A stretch of DNA of 64,000 nucleotides from Microcaldota archaeon (GTDB lineage Archaea; Micrarchaeota; Micrarchaeia; Micrarchaeales; CABMGC01). The notes beneath the pieces are model-generated. The model did no database searches and was not told the origin of the DNA. It saw nothing but the letters and a program-made list of their open reading frames with translations. Positions 23,882 to 32,723 of this stretch are shown here, piece by piece. The position numbers were made by a program, and so were the translations under genes. Within the stretch, counting starts at the first letter, position 1. Each line of letters begins with the position of its first letter. The stretch covers positions 313,695-377,694 of the forward strand of contig JAGWHC010000001.1 of NCBI GenBank assembly GCA_028867025.1. The letters run 5' to 3'.

Positions 23882-24205
23882 CTAGTAAAGCTCCCCAAAC
23901 GCGTCCTTGATGCTTCTTATGGTCCCCGAAGTCCTTATTGTGTAGAATCCCATCCGCCTTCCGTCCAGCTCCTTTACGAAAGAGAGAGCAAGGGCGATAT
24001 TCCTCTCGTACCCCCTGTTCACGCTCACAACGAAGACCCTGTCGCTCAGCTGGGCCGCGACCTGCGGGTTCGCCTTGAAGAAGGGCAGCTCTCCAAGGAA
24101 CGCCTTCATGCCGCTCTTCAGCATCTCCTGTTTCACCGAATCACCCAGGCTCACGTTCTCGCTGGCTTCAACCATCACATACCGCACTTTCTTCCTGAAT
24201 ATCAT
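23882..24205 (-). CDS. rnp2: ribonuclease P protein component 2 (Pop5)
   Basis: 107 residues with the Pop5/Rpp14 pattern: an N-terminal RYVMVEAS strand, a helical middle (VKQEMLKSGMKAFLGEL), VFVVSVNRGYERNIALALSFVKEL, and the diagnostic RTSGTIRSIKDAFGEL near the C-terminus. With p30 it binds the catalytic domain of RNase P RNA, which trims tRNA 5' ends. The ATG overlaps the stop of the p30 gene (ATGA), the pairing seen in most archaea. Confidence 0.9.
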   Translation of the reverse strand: MIFRKKVRYVMVEASENVSLGDSVKQEMLKSGMKAFLGELPFFKANPQVAAQLSDRVFVVSVNRGYERNIALALSFVKELDGRRMGFYTIRTSGTIRSIKDAFGELY

Positions 24206-24708
24206 AGCAACTCGCCTAGTCTGCCAAGCGCCTCCTTGGCGCGCGGGGGCTCTATGCCAAGGAATCCAGCAACCTCAATCATCTGCAGGCCCGCCATGAG
24301 GCATTCGCTGCTGCTTGCAAAAGAAACCAAAGCAAAGGGAACCTTCGCCATCAAGACGCTCTTGACCAGTCTTCGCATCTTCGCCATCGATTGCACCCTT
24401 GAAGTGCCATCGCTGCAGGTTACCTCGCTCAGCGGAATGATCAGCATCTTCTCATTCTCCTTGACCTCATCCAGAACCTCCCGTCCGGCAGAGATCCCTT
24501 TCGGAATCACTCCAATCACGTTGCTCTGCCTCAGGCCCTTGGTTATCGCCTCCTGGCTATCGCTTCTTACGACGCCCTTGCCTCCGGAGACAACTGTTTT
24601 TTCGAAAACCTCCGCGTCCTTCCCGGTTTGGAATATCTTCTTGTAGCCCAATCGCGCCGCCAGGGATTCCGGGACTTCGTGAAAGTTAACAAGATCAAAA
24701 AATTGCAT
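24202..24708 (-). CDS. rnp3: ribonuclease P protein component 3 (p30)
   Basis: 168 residues from the ATG at 24708; the longer frame from 24759 would overlap Orc1. It is an Rpp30 TIM-barrel-like protein: MQFFDLVNFHEVPE at the start, then GVIPKGISAGREVLDEV, EKMLIIPLSEV, VPFALVSFASSSECLMAG and a C-terminal EPPRAKEALGRLGELL helix. It heterodimerises with Pop5 on RNase P RNA. Five bases separate it from the Orc1/Cdc6 stop. These two RNase P genes normally belong to the proteasome/exosome superoperon, which here lies several kilobases away on the other strand. Confidence 0.88.
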   Translation of the reverse strand: MQFFDLVNFHEVPESLAARLGYKKIFQTGKDAEVFEKTVVSGGKGVVRSDSQEAITKGLRQSNVIGVIPKGISAGREVLDEVKENEKMLIIPLSEVTCSDGTSRVQSMAKMRRLVKSVLMAKVPFALVSFASSSECLMAGLQMIEVAGFLGIEPPRAKEALGRLGELL

Positions 24709-24712
24709 GAAA

Positions 24713-25942
24713 TCATGTCGCTGCAGGTTTGGCCTCTCCCTTGGCTTCGCTCTCGGCAAACATGCTCTTCTCTATAGTCTCCTTTATCTTGTCAGCTGGA
24801 TAGGCGAGCTTGATGAGCTTTGTGTGGCCGCGTATGCCCTTGCCGCTCTCGTACGTGTCTATCAGGCCTTGCATCTCAAGGTCAGAGATGTACTTCCTGT
24901 ACCACCTGCTGCTCTTCGGCTCGCGGCTCAGCGTGTTGCTTATCCTGCTGTACTTGTTGTAGACCTCGCCGCTGAATATGTACATGTCGTTGCCGTCGGT
25001 TAGCTTCTTGTACCTGCTTCCCTGCAGCGAGAGCAGGGCTATGGAGTATAGCACAAGCTTCTGGTGCTCCGGCAGCGTGGATATGACATCGTAGGCGACC
25101 TGCTCCTCAGCGTCCTTCTGCGCCTCGTTGACCTCATCATCGCCTATCCTGCTCTTTCCGTGCTCCTCCGCGATCTCTCCAGCCCGCGAGAGCACTTTTA
25201 GCGCAAGCCTCGCATCACCGCTCTCCTTTGCCGATATTGCAGCCACAAGTCCCAGCACCTCCTGCGCTATCACGCCTGACTTGAAGCCCTTCTCAGCCCT
25301 GTCCTTTATTATCGCTGCGAGCTCGTTAGAGTTATACGGAGGGAAGGCCAGTTCGCGCTCGTACAGCGTCGAAAGCGTCCTGGAGTCGAGCAGCTCCTTG
25401 AAGTCTATCCTGTTAGACACGCCTACTATGGTTATCCCACCGGAACGTATGTCGCTGTTTGCCCTGGTTAGCGTGTACACAAGGTCGTCGAGGTCCTTTA
25501 CCATGTCAATCTCGTCAAGAACCACTATCAGCACCTTGCCGTCCTCCTCGATCCAGTTTATTATCTTCTCATATATCTCAACAAGCCCATAGCCGCGCTT
25601 CGCGAGGAACGGAAGGTGGTCGCTGACTATCTTGCTGAGCACCCTGTACCGGGAGTTGTATATCCTGCAGTTGATGTACGAGATCCTTGCCTTGATCACC
25701 GGCAGCTTCTTCACCTCTTCTATCACGTGCCTCACGCACGAGGTCTTGCCTGTGCCCGCCTTTCCGTAAACGAAGAGGTTTCTGCCGCGCTCGCCCTTCA
25801 GCGAGGGCGTGAGCGCCTTTATTATGTCGTCTATCTGCTTGTCCCTGAAAAGCAGATTCTGAGGCATGTAGTGAGGCGAAAGCACCTCGCGGTCAGCGAA
25901 GATTTTTGATTCCTTGAAAAGCTCAGCAAATTTTTCGTCCAT
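24713..25942 (-). CDS. cdc6: Orc1/Cdc6 origin-recognition protein
   Basis: 409 residues. AAA+ ATPase with Walker A (FVYGKAGTGKTSCVRHV near residue 57), Walker B (VLIVVLDEIDM near 140) and sensor 1 (ITIVGVSNRIDF near 172). The C-terminal third is the winged-helix DNA-binding domain (KYISDLEMQGLIDTYESGKGIRGHTK). It binds origin recognition boxes and loads MCM. No obvious inverted origin repeats were seen beside the gene. The start overlaps the Mrp-type ATPase stop by one base, so both are in one transcript with the RNase P genes. Confidence 0.95.
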   Translation of the reverse strand: MDEKFAELFKESKIFADREVLSPHYMPQNLLFRDKQIDDIIKALTPSLKGERGRNLFVYGKAGTGKTSCVRHVIEEVKKLPVIKARISYINCRIYNSRYRVLSKIVSDHLPFLAKRGYGLVEIYEKIINWIEEDGKVLIVVLDEIDMVKDLDDLVYTLTRANSDIRSGGITIVGVSNRIDFKELLDSRTLSTLYERELAFPPYNSNELAAIIKDRAEKGFKSGVIAQEVLGLVAAISAKESGDARLALKVLSRAGEIAEEHGKSRIGDDEVNEAQKDAEEQVAYDVISTLPEHQKLVLYSIALLSLQGSRYKKLTDGNDMYIFSGEVYNKYSRISNTLSREPKSSRWYRKYISDLEMQGLIDTYESGKGIRGHTKLIKLAYPADKIKETIEKSMFAESEAKGEAKPAAT

Positions 25943-26772
25943 CAGTCGCCCCCACTAATCAATTTTTTTGTCATACTTATAAACTCTTCTTTAATCTCGC
26001 TGTCTTCAGATACAGGTATTTTACCCGAATCGCTCAACCGGTTGAAATTCTGGCTGCTTTTGACCGCGCCGAGGAACTGGCACTTCAGCGCATCAGAGAC
26101 TTCCTTTCCTCCAGAGGTGCTCCCGTCCGACATGTTCTCAACCACTCCCAGGACAGCGACCCCGAGCCTCTTCGCCATCATCCCGGAGCGTATCGCGTTT
26201 ATCGCAGCGATGTGCTGCGGCGTTGTCACAATAACGAAGCCGTCCATTTCAAGTAGCTGCATTATCGAAAGGTTCGAATCAGAGGTTCCCGGGCTGCAGT
26301 CTAGTATCAGATAGTCTAGCTCGCCCCACTCGGTCGCCTCGAGGAACTCTGCAAGCATCTTCGCAACCATCGGGCCCCGCCATATTATCGGCCTCTTCGC
26401 CTCGTCAACGAACATGGCGGTGGAGATGACCTTTACGCCTTCCTTCTCTATAGGCTTGAGCGGGTACTCTGGCTCTCTTGCCTGCTTTATGTCAAGGAAG
26501 AGATGCAGATTCGGGCAGTCTATGTCGGCATCCAGAAGCCCGACCTTGTAGCCCATCTCCTTCAGGGTGAACGCCAAATTTACGGCTACGGTTGTCTTTC
26601 CCACTCCGCCCTTAGCGCTGTAGACCCCGATCTTGTGCTTTATCCCGGAAAGCTTCTCCTTTATCCTCTGCCTCTGCTTAACGACGTTAAAGATGGATGG
26701 ATGAACAACGTTCACTTTAGCATTTCCTATCGTAACCTGCTGATTTTCCTTCTCTTCCTCCATGTCCTCCAC
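25942..26772 (-). CDS. Mrp/NBP35-type P-loop ATPase
   Basis: 276 residues, with a deviant Walker A (YSAKGGVGKTTVAVNLA near residue 53), LDADIDCPN near 80, ILDCSPGTSD near 158, VTTPQHIA near 182 and VVENMSDGSTSGG near 211. Mrp/ApbC proteins carry iron-sulfur clusters. The CxxC pair that usually follows VENMS is missing here, so cluster binding is doubtful. MinD/ParA-like roles remain possible. Another ATG lies three codons in. Head of the Mrp-Orc1-p30-Pop5 run. Confidence 0.82.
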   Translation of the reverse strand: MEDMEEEKENQQVTIGNAKVNVVHPSIFNVVKQRQRIKEKLSGIKHKIGVYSAKGGVGKTTVAVNLAFTLKEMGYKVGLLDADIDCPNLHLFLDIKQAREPEYPLKPIEKEGVKVISTAMFVDEAKRPIIWRGPMVAKMLAEFLEATEWGELDYLILDCSPGTSDSNLSIMQLLEMDGFVIVTTPQHIAAINAIRSGMMAKRLGVAVLGVVENMSDGSTSGGKEVSDALKCQFLGAVKSSQNFNRLSDSGKIPVSEDSEIKEEFISMTKKLISGGD

Positions 26773-26848
26773 AGCGAAATTATTGCAGAATAGTAATTCA
26801 CTCCGTTAATATAATAAGGAATATTGTCGGGAGAATAAAATCGGAGAA

Positions 26849-28795
26849 ATGCTTATTAATGGACCAAAACCACTAGGGTTGAAACGCATGGGGGAACTTC
26901 CAGAAAATGGTATAGATAGGAGACAGCAGTTGCTAAAAGAGCTTAAGGAATTGGAACGCAAGGCAGCAACGGCAAAACTATCGCTATTTGAAGAGAGGCG
27001 CTTTGTCGAAGAAAAATTCTGGTCCAGTTTTGTCGAAAAAGACGAAGGGCCTCTGAACCTTAGTCCACTTGAGGCCGAGGCACTAGGCGCATCAGAGATA
27101 TACACTACTTTGTTGGGTTACAGAGGATCTACAAGGAGAGATCTTGGCTACTGGATATTGACCATGGCACAATCGCTTCCTGATAAAGAAACAGTTTCCA
27201 GAACAGTGAAAGCCATAAGTAAGTACAAAGGGTACACTGCCGCAATAATAGGAAGCAACTTAGCACTGCAAGCAGAATTCGGATCAAGAGAGAGTGAAAG
27301 ACTTAAGCTAGAAGCGATGTCACCTACAGCGGGCCCTGTTAATTTTGATCCTCTGCAGTATAAACACCTTAAACAAGAATTTCTGGATGAGTATTCTGAG
27401 AAGTGCGCCTTTTTCTCTTCACCTCAAGTTGTGCAATTTATCTCATCAAAACGCAACTATGATGAACGGACAGCCGCAATATCTCTTGCGATTGACGCTT
27501 TCGCGAAGTTCAAGGACGTCAGGGCATTAGAGGTTCTCCGCATAGCAAGGAAAATAGGACTTGGTAATGTTGGCTTAGTTCCCTACGACTATTTCTTTGA
27601 AGCAATAGACAAAGGCCTCGGAGAGGTGATGAAAAATTCACGCAGTCTGACTATGATTGCGGCGTGCATCAGATTCTCAAAAGAGGCTGGCAAGAGTCTC
27701 ACCCCAGCAGAACTGCTTCCCTTCCTCTCTTCGCGCTACGGCTTGAAAGAACCGATTGCACCCTATCAGTTGCAGATGCTTATCGCCGCAGAGAATGTCT
27801 CTGAAGTAATAAGAATTGCAAACAGCGAGCAGAGGATGTTTGTGACAGAATATCCAGTAAGTGTGGCCTCTGTTACGGAGAGAAAAGAAGCTCGTGAGCG
27901 CCATATACGTGATGCGGTAATAGCTATAGTTGGATCTAAGGATAAAAAGAAAGAAGCAGACGCAAGGAGCGTTGTTGCGGATATAGCAGGCTCCGGACTT
28001 CTCGACAAAGCGCGCAACGAATTCAGATTAAAGTACAAGCAGATACTGCCTGAAATGCTGAAGCATCTGCCTGACTACCGCGGCGCAGCAAAACTGCTTT
28101 TGCGCACCATAATACGCGCCGAACACAGCCGCGCGAGCAGCGAGGACGAAGCAGAAGAGTCCCGTGAACCTTCTGCGATATCAAGAGTTCTGGGTAAAAT
28201 GGCTTTCGCCATAAATGGCACTTTTGTCATCGATCTCAAGGCTATAAGAGCGTTTGAAACAAAGAACCCTTTCGAGTATGATTTCAGAGTCCAGGACGCC
28301 TGCGTTTATCTGCCAAATAGTGAGCACATAATCAACTATGCAAACAATGACAAATGCATTCTTGTAAAATATGAGGCTGTAGGGCCTGTTGATCCCATTC
28401 AAGAGATAGGCAGCGCAATCTGCTACCTTGATCGTGGCCGTTTTCTGGTGGATTCAATTGAAGGTCATACGGTCTTCATGGATAAAGAGATTTTCGACGT
28501 AGTTTATACCGATCTCGTGGCCAGAGCAAAAAGATACAACTCAGAGCTGTTGCTGTTCGGAGAGAAGGGCGCGAACGAGGTGCCAAAGGCATTTGTGGGT
28601 TACCTGCGCTCCCAAAAGCTTCCTGAAGTCAGAGTTGACCTTGACCTCCCGAAGAACAAAGACGAGCTTTATCTCGAGACCAAAAAGGGTTCTCTCGCAT
28701 TCGCTCTCCGCTTGAGCAGCGAGAAAAAGGAGATGCAAGCTGCAATGCTGTCTGTAGCAAGGGCTGGCCAACAAAAGGTATATAATAATGGTTAG
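26849..28795 (+). CDS. large orphan protein, function unknown
   Basis: 648 residues from the ATG at 26849 (635 from the ATG at 26888). Both starts have a TATA-like element at suitable distance. No signal peptide or membrane segment is visible. The first about 400 residues look almost entirely helical, with repeat-like helix pairs (AISLAIDAFAKFKDVRALEVLRIARKIG). An acidic linker near residue 430 (SRASSEDEAEESREPS) leads to a 200-residue C-terminal region with more beta character. The gene is visibly more A/T-rich than its neighbours and stands alone between divergent Mrp and psmA, which hints at acquisition. No catalytic motif recognised. Confidence 0.75.
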   Translation: MLINGPKPLGLKRMGELPENGIDRRQQLLKELKELERKAATAKLSLFEERRFVEEKFWSSFVEKDEGPLNLSPLEAEALGASEIYTTLLGYRGSTRRDLGYWILTMAQSLPDKETVSRTVKAISKYKGYTAAIIGSNLALQAEFGSRESERLKLEAMSPTAGPVNFDPLQYKHLKQEFLDEYSEKCAFFSSPQVVQFISSKRNYDERTAAISLAIDAFAKFKDVRALEVLRIARKIGLGNVGLVPYDYFFEAIDKGLGEVMKNSRSLTMIAACIRFSKEAGKSLTPAELLPFLSSRYGLKEPIAPYQLQMLIAAENVSEVIRIANSEQRMFVTEYPVSVASVTERKEARERHIRDAVIAIVGSKDKKKEADARSVVADIAGSGLLDKARNEFRLKYKQILPEMLKHLPDYRGAAKLLLRTIIRAEHSRASSEDEAEESREPSAISRVLGKMAFAINGTFVIDLKAIRAFETKNPFEYDFRVQDACVYLPNSEHIINYANNDKCILVKYEAVGPVDPIQEIGSAICYLDRGRFLVDSIEGHTVFMDKEIFDVVYTDLVARAKRYNSELLLFGEKGANEVPKAFVGYLRSQKLPEVRVDLDLPKNKDELYLETKKGSLAFALRLSSEKKEMQAAMLSVARAGQQKVYNNG

Positions 28796-28886
28796 ATAAT
28801 ATACTTCCTGTAACTAGAGAAGAGAATTAATAGCCTATCGGCTTTTACAAATTCTATTCTGTTTTCACGTTTAAACTGGTGAAAAA

Positions 28887-29582
28887 GTGTATCCAAACAT
28901 ACAAGCATATGATAGGGGAGTGATGTTCAACCCTGACGGCAGGCTTTTCCAGGTAGAGTACGCCAAGGAAGCCGTTCGAAGGGGCGGGGCCGCTATCGGG
29001 ATGATAACAAAGGACGGCATCGCTTTCGTCGCGCACAAGAACGTCGACGAGCCGATGGCAGTGCTGTCGAGCATGCAGAAGGTTTTCCGCATAGACGCCC
29101 ACATAGGCGCTGCATACAGCGGAATAGTCGCCGACGGGCTCCACGTCATAGACGAGATAAGGTCCGAGGCGCAGAGCCACAGGATGGTCTACGACGAGGT
29201 AAAGTCGGTCGAGGCGATAGCAAAGGGGCTGTCCTTCTACATACTTCAGGCAACCTTCTACGGAGGCGTGAGGCCGTACGGAGTTTCGCTGCTCGTCGGG
29301 GGCATAGACACCGAGAGCAGGCTTTATGAGGTAGGACCCGATGCTGCTCTTCTCGGCTACAAGGCTGACGCCATCGGCGTGGGCAAGAAGGTAGCAACCG
29401 ACATGCTGGTCAAGGAATACAAGGAGGGCCTGTCTACCGACGAGGCGCTCAAGCTGGGAATAAAGATATTAAACAAAATCAACGAGGGCAAGCTCGCAAG
29501 TGACCATGTGGACATTGGTTACATAGAGGACGCGAAAGAGTTCACGATCCTGGGCGAGCAGGAGATAGCCAAGTATTTCTGA
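28887..29582 (+). CDS. psmA: proteasome subunit alpha
   Basis: 231 residues from a GTG start. It has the alpha-subunit N-terminal gate sequence (AYDRGVMFNPDGRLFQVEYAKEAVRRG, residues 7-33), GAAYSGIVADG near 70 and YGVSLLVGGID near 132. Seven copies form the outer ring of the 20S proteasome. No beta subunit lies in this window. First gene of the proteasome/exosome operon, with SBDS 18 bases downstream. Confidence 0.95.
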   Translation: MYPNIQAYDRGVMFNPDGRLFQVEYAKEAVRRGGAAIGMITKDGIAFVAHKNVDEPMAVLSSMQKVFRIDAHIGAAYSGIVADGLHVIDEIRSEAQSHRMVYDEVKSVEAIAKGLSFYILQATFYGGVRPYGVSLLVGGIDTESRLYEVGPDAALLGYKADAIGVGKKVATDMLVKEYKEGLSTDEALKLGIKILNKINEGKLASDHVDIGYIEDAKEFTILGEQEIAKYF

Positions 29583-29600
29583 TTGTTTGTGGAATTAATT

Positions 29601-30287
29601 ATGTCTAAGACTGTCATAGCCAAGTATATAATCGCCGGAGAAAGCTTCGAAATTTTTGTAGATTCCGACAAGGCATACGCTTACATAACTGGCAAGCTTC
29701 AGGATCCGCTCTCCGTTCTCGAGGTCGAGGACGTATTCAAGGACGCGAACAAGGGAGACAGGCAGAGCCAGGACAAGCTGAAGAAGGCGTTCAACACCGA
29801 AGATTTGGGAAAGATTGCCGGCATAATACTAAAGAACGGCAACGTGCCGCTCACAACGGAACAGAGGAACAAGCTGCTTGATGAAAAGAGGAGGCAGATC
29901 GTGAACATAATTGCTACGAACGCGATAGACCCGAGGACGAACGCGCCCCACACGCCGCAGAGGATAGAGAACGCCATGCAGGAGACAAAGATAACAATCG
30001 ACGCCTTCAAATCCGCCAACGAGCAGGTAGACGAGATAGTCAAGAAGCTGAGCATGAAGCTGCCGCTCAAGTTCTCGACGGTGAGGATGGAGGTCACAAT
30101 ATCGCCTCAGTACACGAACAGGAGCTACAGCGTACTCAAGCAGTACGGGCTCAAATCGGAGCGCTGGCTCAACGACGGTTCGCTTTTCGCCACGCTCGAG
30201 TTCCCAGCAGGTTTGCAGAGCGAGTTCTTCGACAAGCTCAACAACGCAACAAAGGGCAGCGCGGTCACGAAGATAGTTAGTGTGTGA
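29601..30287 (+). CDS. sbds: ribosome maturation protein SBDS
   Basis: 228 residues from the ATG at 29601; six more in-frame codons upstream are unlikely. It shows the SBDS pattern: N-terminal FYSH domain (KTVIAKYIIAGESFEIFVDSDKAYAY, DPLSVLEVEDVFKDANKG), helical middle (QRNKLLDEKRRQIVNIIATNAIDPRTNAPHTPQRIE) and a C-terminal ferredoxin-like domain. With EF-2-like GTPases it releases aIF6/eIF6 from the new large subunit. Its place between psmA and rrp4 is highly conserved in archaea. Confidence 0.94.
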   Translation: MSKTVIAKYIIAGESFEIFVDSDKAYAYITGKLQDPLSVLEVEDVFKDANKGDRQSQDKLKKAFNTEDLGKIAGIILKNGNVPLTTEQRNKLLDEKRRQIVNIIATNAIDPRTNAPHTPQRIENAMQETKITIDAFKSANEQVDEIVKKLSMKLPLKFSTVRMEVTISPQYTNRSYSVLKQYGLKSERWLNDGSLFATLEFPAGLQSEFFDKLNNATKGSAVTKIVSV

Positions 30288-30289
30288 AT

Positions 30290-30967
30290 ATGAGGATAGT
30301 ATTACCGGGAGACAAGATAGCCGAGAACCCGGTCAGGATGGAAAACGCGATAGTGGAGAATGGGAAGACATACGCGACAGTGATAGGCATGTTCGACGAG
30401 TCCAAGGGAGCATTCATACCTTTGGAGAGCGTCTGGTACCCGAGGCAGGGCGACTTCGTCGTGGGCATAGTGGAGAACTCGAAGAACAACGTGCACACGG
30501 TGCAGCTCGACTCTCCTTTCCGAGGACTGATACTGCCGCCCCCAAGGCCGCGATTTGGCGGAAGGGGAAGGGACGACAGGTTCGGTGGAAGGCCGCAGCG
30601 CGAGGAGAGGGAGGAGATACTCCATGTGGGCGATGTGGTGAGCTCTTTCGTCAAGGACGTGAAGCGCGAAGCCGACCAGATAATACTCATACTCGAGAGG
30701 CCGAGAAGGCTTTTCGGGGGCAGGCTGGTGGAGGTGAGGCCTTCAAAGGTGCCGAGGATAATCGGCAAGTCGAGCACGATGCTGAAGCAGCTCGAGGACG
30801 GCACAAAGTGCACGATCCTGGTCGGGCTCAACGGCATAGTCTGGATAAAGGGCGAAAACGTGCCGCTTGCACAAAAGGCGATTACTAAGATACAGGAGGA
30901 GGCTCACGTTAGCGGGCTTACCGAAAGGATAAGCGAGCTTCTTGCGGGAGGAAACGGAGGTAGATGA
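30290..30967 (+). CDS. rrp4: exosome RNA-binding subunit Rrp4
   Basis: 225 residues from the ATG at 30290; a GTG at 30284 overlapping the SBDS stop is the alternative. N-terminal domain (VLPGDKIAENP), S1 domain (about 55-135, interrupted by an Arg/Gly-rich loop PRPRFGGRGRDDRFGGRPQ) and KH domain with RIIGKSSTMLKQLEDGTKC (about 155-173). Three copies of Rrp4 or Csl4 cap the exosome ring and feed RNA to it. The S1 loop is rich in Arg/Gly and Asp, an uncommon insertion. Overlaps rrp41 by 4 bases. Confidence 0.92.
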   Translation: MRIVLPGDKIAENPVRMENAIVENGKTYATVIGMFDESKGAFIPLESVWYPRQGDFVVGIVENSKNNVHTVQLDSPFRGLILPPPRPRFGGRGRDDRFGGRPQREEREEILHVGDVVSSFVKDVKREADQIILILERPRRLFGGRLVEVRPSKVPRIIGKSSTMLKQLEDGTKCTILVGLNGIVWIKGENVPLAQKAITKIQEEAHVSGLTERISELLAGGNGGR

Positions 30968-31689
30968 TAATGGGAGGAGGAAAGGACAAACCGGAATTGA
31001 TAGTCAACGGGAAAAGGACGGACGGCAGGGAATTCGGTGAGCTTAGGCCGATAAAGATACAGGCTGGCATACTGAAGAATGCCGAAGGCTCGGCATACCT
31101 GGAATGGGGGAACAACAAGGTTCTTGCCGCTGTGTACGGACCAAAGGAGGCGCAACCAAAGCACATAGCAGACCCCAACAGGGCGATAATCAAGTGCAGG
31201 TACCAGATGGCGCCGTTCTCCTCGCTCGAGGAGCACAGCAGATCGGGACCGAACAGGCGCGCAATAGAGATATCGAAGGTCACGAAGGAGGTGTTCGAGA
31301 ACGTCATACTGCTTGATAACTTTCCAGGCAGCGAGATCGACATATTCGTTGAGGTTCTTCAGAGCGACGGCGGAACAAGGGCAGCGGGCATAACCGCGGC
31401 AGCTGTAGCTGTCGCAAGCAGCGGCATACCGATGCGCGACATACCCTATGCCGTATCTGCTGGAAAGGCTGGAGATGAGATACTGCTCGACCTGAACAAG
31501 ATAGAGGACAATTATTCGGACGCGGACATGCCAGTGGCTATCGCTCCGAGAAACAGCGATATACTCCTTCTGCAGATGGATGGAGCGCTCACTAAGGAGC
31601 AGGTTCAGAGAGCAGCTGATCTCGTGATCAAGGCGGGCGAGACGATAACAAAGCTTCAGCGCGATGCGCTCGAGGCGAGGTACAAGTAA
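30964..31689 (+). CDS. rrp41: exosome catalytic subunit Rrp41
   Basis: 241 residues, RNase PH fold. NGKRTDGREFGELRPIKI is near the start, followed by EWGNNKVLAAVYGP, the phosphate-binding SDGGTRAAGITAA near residue 134 and the catalytic aspartate in SDADMPVA near 182. It carries out phosphorolytic 3'-5' RNA degradation and tailing in the Rrp41/Rrp42 hexamer. Start overlaps Rrp4, and Rrp42 follows after 9 bases. A second ATG two codons in is possible. Confidence 0.96.
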   Translation: MIMGGGKDKPELIVNGKRTDGREFGELRPIKIQAGILKNAEGSAYLEWGNNKVLAAVYGPKEAQPKHIADPNRAIIKCRYQMAPFSSLEEHSRSGPNRRAIEISKVTKEVFENVILLDNFPGSEIDIFVEVLQSDGGTRAAGITAAAVAVASSGIPMRDIPYAVSAGKAGDEILLDLNKIEDNYSDADMPVAIAPRNSDILLLQMDGALTKEQVQRAADLVIKAGETITKLQRDALEARYK

Positions 31690-31698
31690 GGTGATCGC

Positions 31699-32478
31699 AT
31701 GATGGCAGAGAACGAAGAATACATACTGGAGATGCTTGGGAAGGGAATGCGCGAGCATGAGCGCGACCACATGGATTACAGGGACATAAAGATAGAGATA
31801 AACACAATACCCCACGCAGAGGGTTCGGCCACTGTTGACATAGGCAACACCAAGGTGCTCGTGGGAGTCAAGCTGGGCGTCGGAGATCCGTTGCCTGACA
31901 AGCCAAACGAGGGCGCGCTGGTCACAGGCGCGGAGCTGCTTCCGCTGGCAAACGCTGAGTACGAGACAGGCCCCCCGAGCCCAGAGGCGATAGAGTTCGC
32001 CAGGGTGGTGGACAGAGGGATAAGGGCGGCTGGAGTGGTTGACACAGACGCGCTCTTCATAGAGAAGGACAAGGTCTGGACCGCTTTCGTTGACATATAC
32101 GTGCTCAACTACGACGGCAACCTGTTTGATGCGGGCACGCTTGCGGCAACAACCGCGCTGCTGACAGCCAGGATGCCCAAGATCGAGGGCGAGGAGATAA
32201 TCAGGGAGGGCAACCTTGGCAAGCTAAAGACCAACGGTACAGTCACATCATGCACCTTCGCAAAGGTGGGAAAGACCATACTTCTCGACCCTAACGCGAA
32301 CGAGGAAAGGATAATGGCCGGCAGGCTCACCATAGCCAACGACGAGAAAGTCGTGCGCGCGATGCAGAAGGGCCTCAGCGGATCTTTCTCATTCAAGGAG
32401 CTGACCGACCTGATAGACGCAACATTTGATAAGTCTAAGCTGCTAAGAGACAGGATGAAGCAGGCGATGGGCGAATAG
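31699..32478 (+). CDS. rrp42: exosome subunit Rrp42
   Basis: 259 residues, RNase PH fold without the Rrp41 catalytic residues. It has MDYRDIKIEINTIPHAEGSATVDIGNTKVLVGVKLG near the start, FARVVDRGIRAAG near residue 95, and FVDIYVLNYDGNLFDAGTLAATTALLTARMPK near 133. Inactive partner of Rrp41 that helps bind RNA in the ring. It continues the psmA-SBDS-Rrp4-Rrp41 operon, and L37Ae follows with one base between stop and GTG. Confidence 0.95.
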   Translation: MMAENEEYILEMLGKGMREHERDHMDYRDIKIEINTIPHAEGSATVDIGNTKVLVGVKLGVGDPLPDKPNEGALVTGAELLPLANAEYETGPPSPEAIEFARVVDRGIRAAGVVDTDALFIEKDKVWTAFVDIYVLNYDGNLFDAGTLAATTALLTARMPKIEGEEIIREGNLGKLKTNGTVTSCTFAKVGKTILLDPNANEERIMAGRLTIANDEKVVRAMQKGLSGSFSFKELTDLIDATFDKSKLLRDRMKQAMGE

Positions 32479-32479
32479 C

Positions 32480-32722
32480 GTGGCCAACTGGAGCATAAGG
32501 TACGGAGTCAACCTCAGGAAGAGGTACCTAGCGGTGTCGAAGGAGAAGAAGACGCTCTACGAATGCGACGTCTGTGGAAGGAAGGCGGTCAAGAGGGTCA
32601 GCACCGGCATATGGAGATGCAAGCACTGCGGCGCGATGTTTGCCGGAGGCGCTTACAGCTTCAAGACAGAGACCGGCAGGACCGTCGAGCGCATACTGGG
32701 CCAGGCAAAGAAAGGTGAATAA
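32480..32722 (+). CDS. rpl37ae: 50S ribosomal protein L37Ae
   Basis: 80 residues from a GTG start. Zinc-finger ribosomal protein: a basic N-terminus (SIRYGVNLRKRYLAV), CDVCGRKAVKRVSTGIWRCKHCG with two CxxC pairs (about 29-50), then AGGAYSFKTETG. In archaea it commonly follows rrp42, as here. Confidence 0.95.
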   Translation: MANWSIRYGVNLRKRYLAVSKEKKTLYECDVCGRKAVKRVSTGIWRCKHCGAMFAGGAYSFKTETGRTVERILGQAKKGE

Positions 32723-32723
32723 G

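Noticed and set aside
24709-26848. replication origin next to Orc1/Cdc6
   Set aside because: The flanking gap 26773-26848 is short and I saw no repeated origin-recognition-box-like inverted motifs there.
30904-31815. 303-codon open frame on the minus strand over rrp41
   Set aside because: Antisense shadow of a confidently identified exosome gene. The frame is open because of the gene's codon bias, and its translation has no recognisable motif.
32574-32723. 50-residue N-terminal extension of the gene before rpoP
   Set aside because: It lies over L37Ae in a different frame; the ATG at 32724 is directly after the L37Ae stop.
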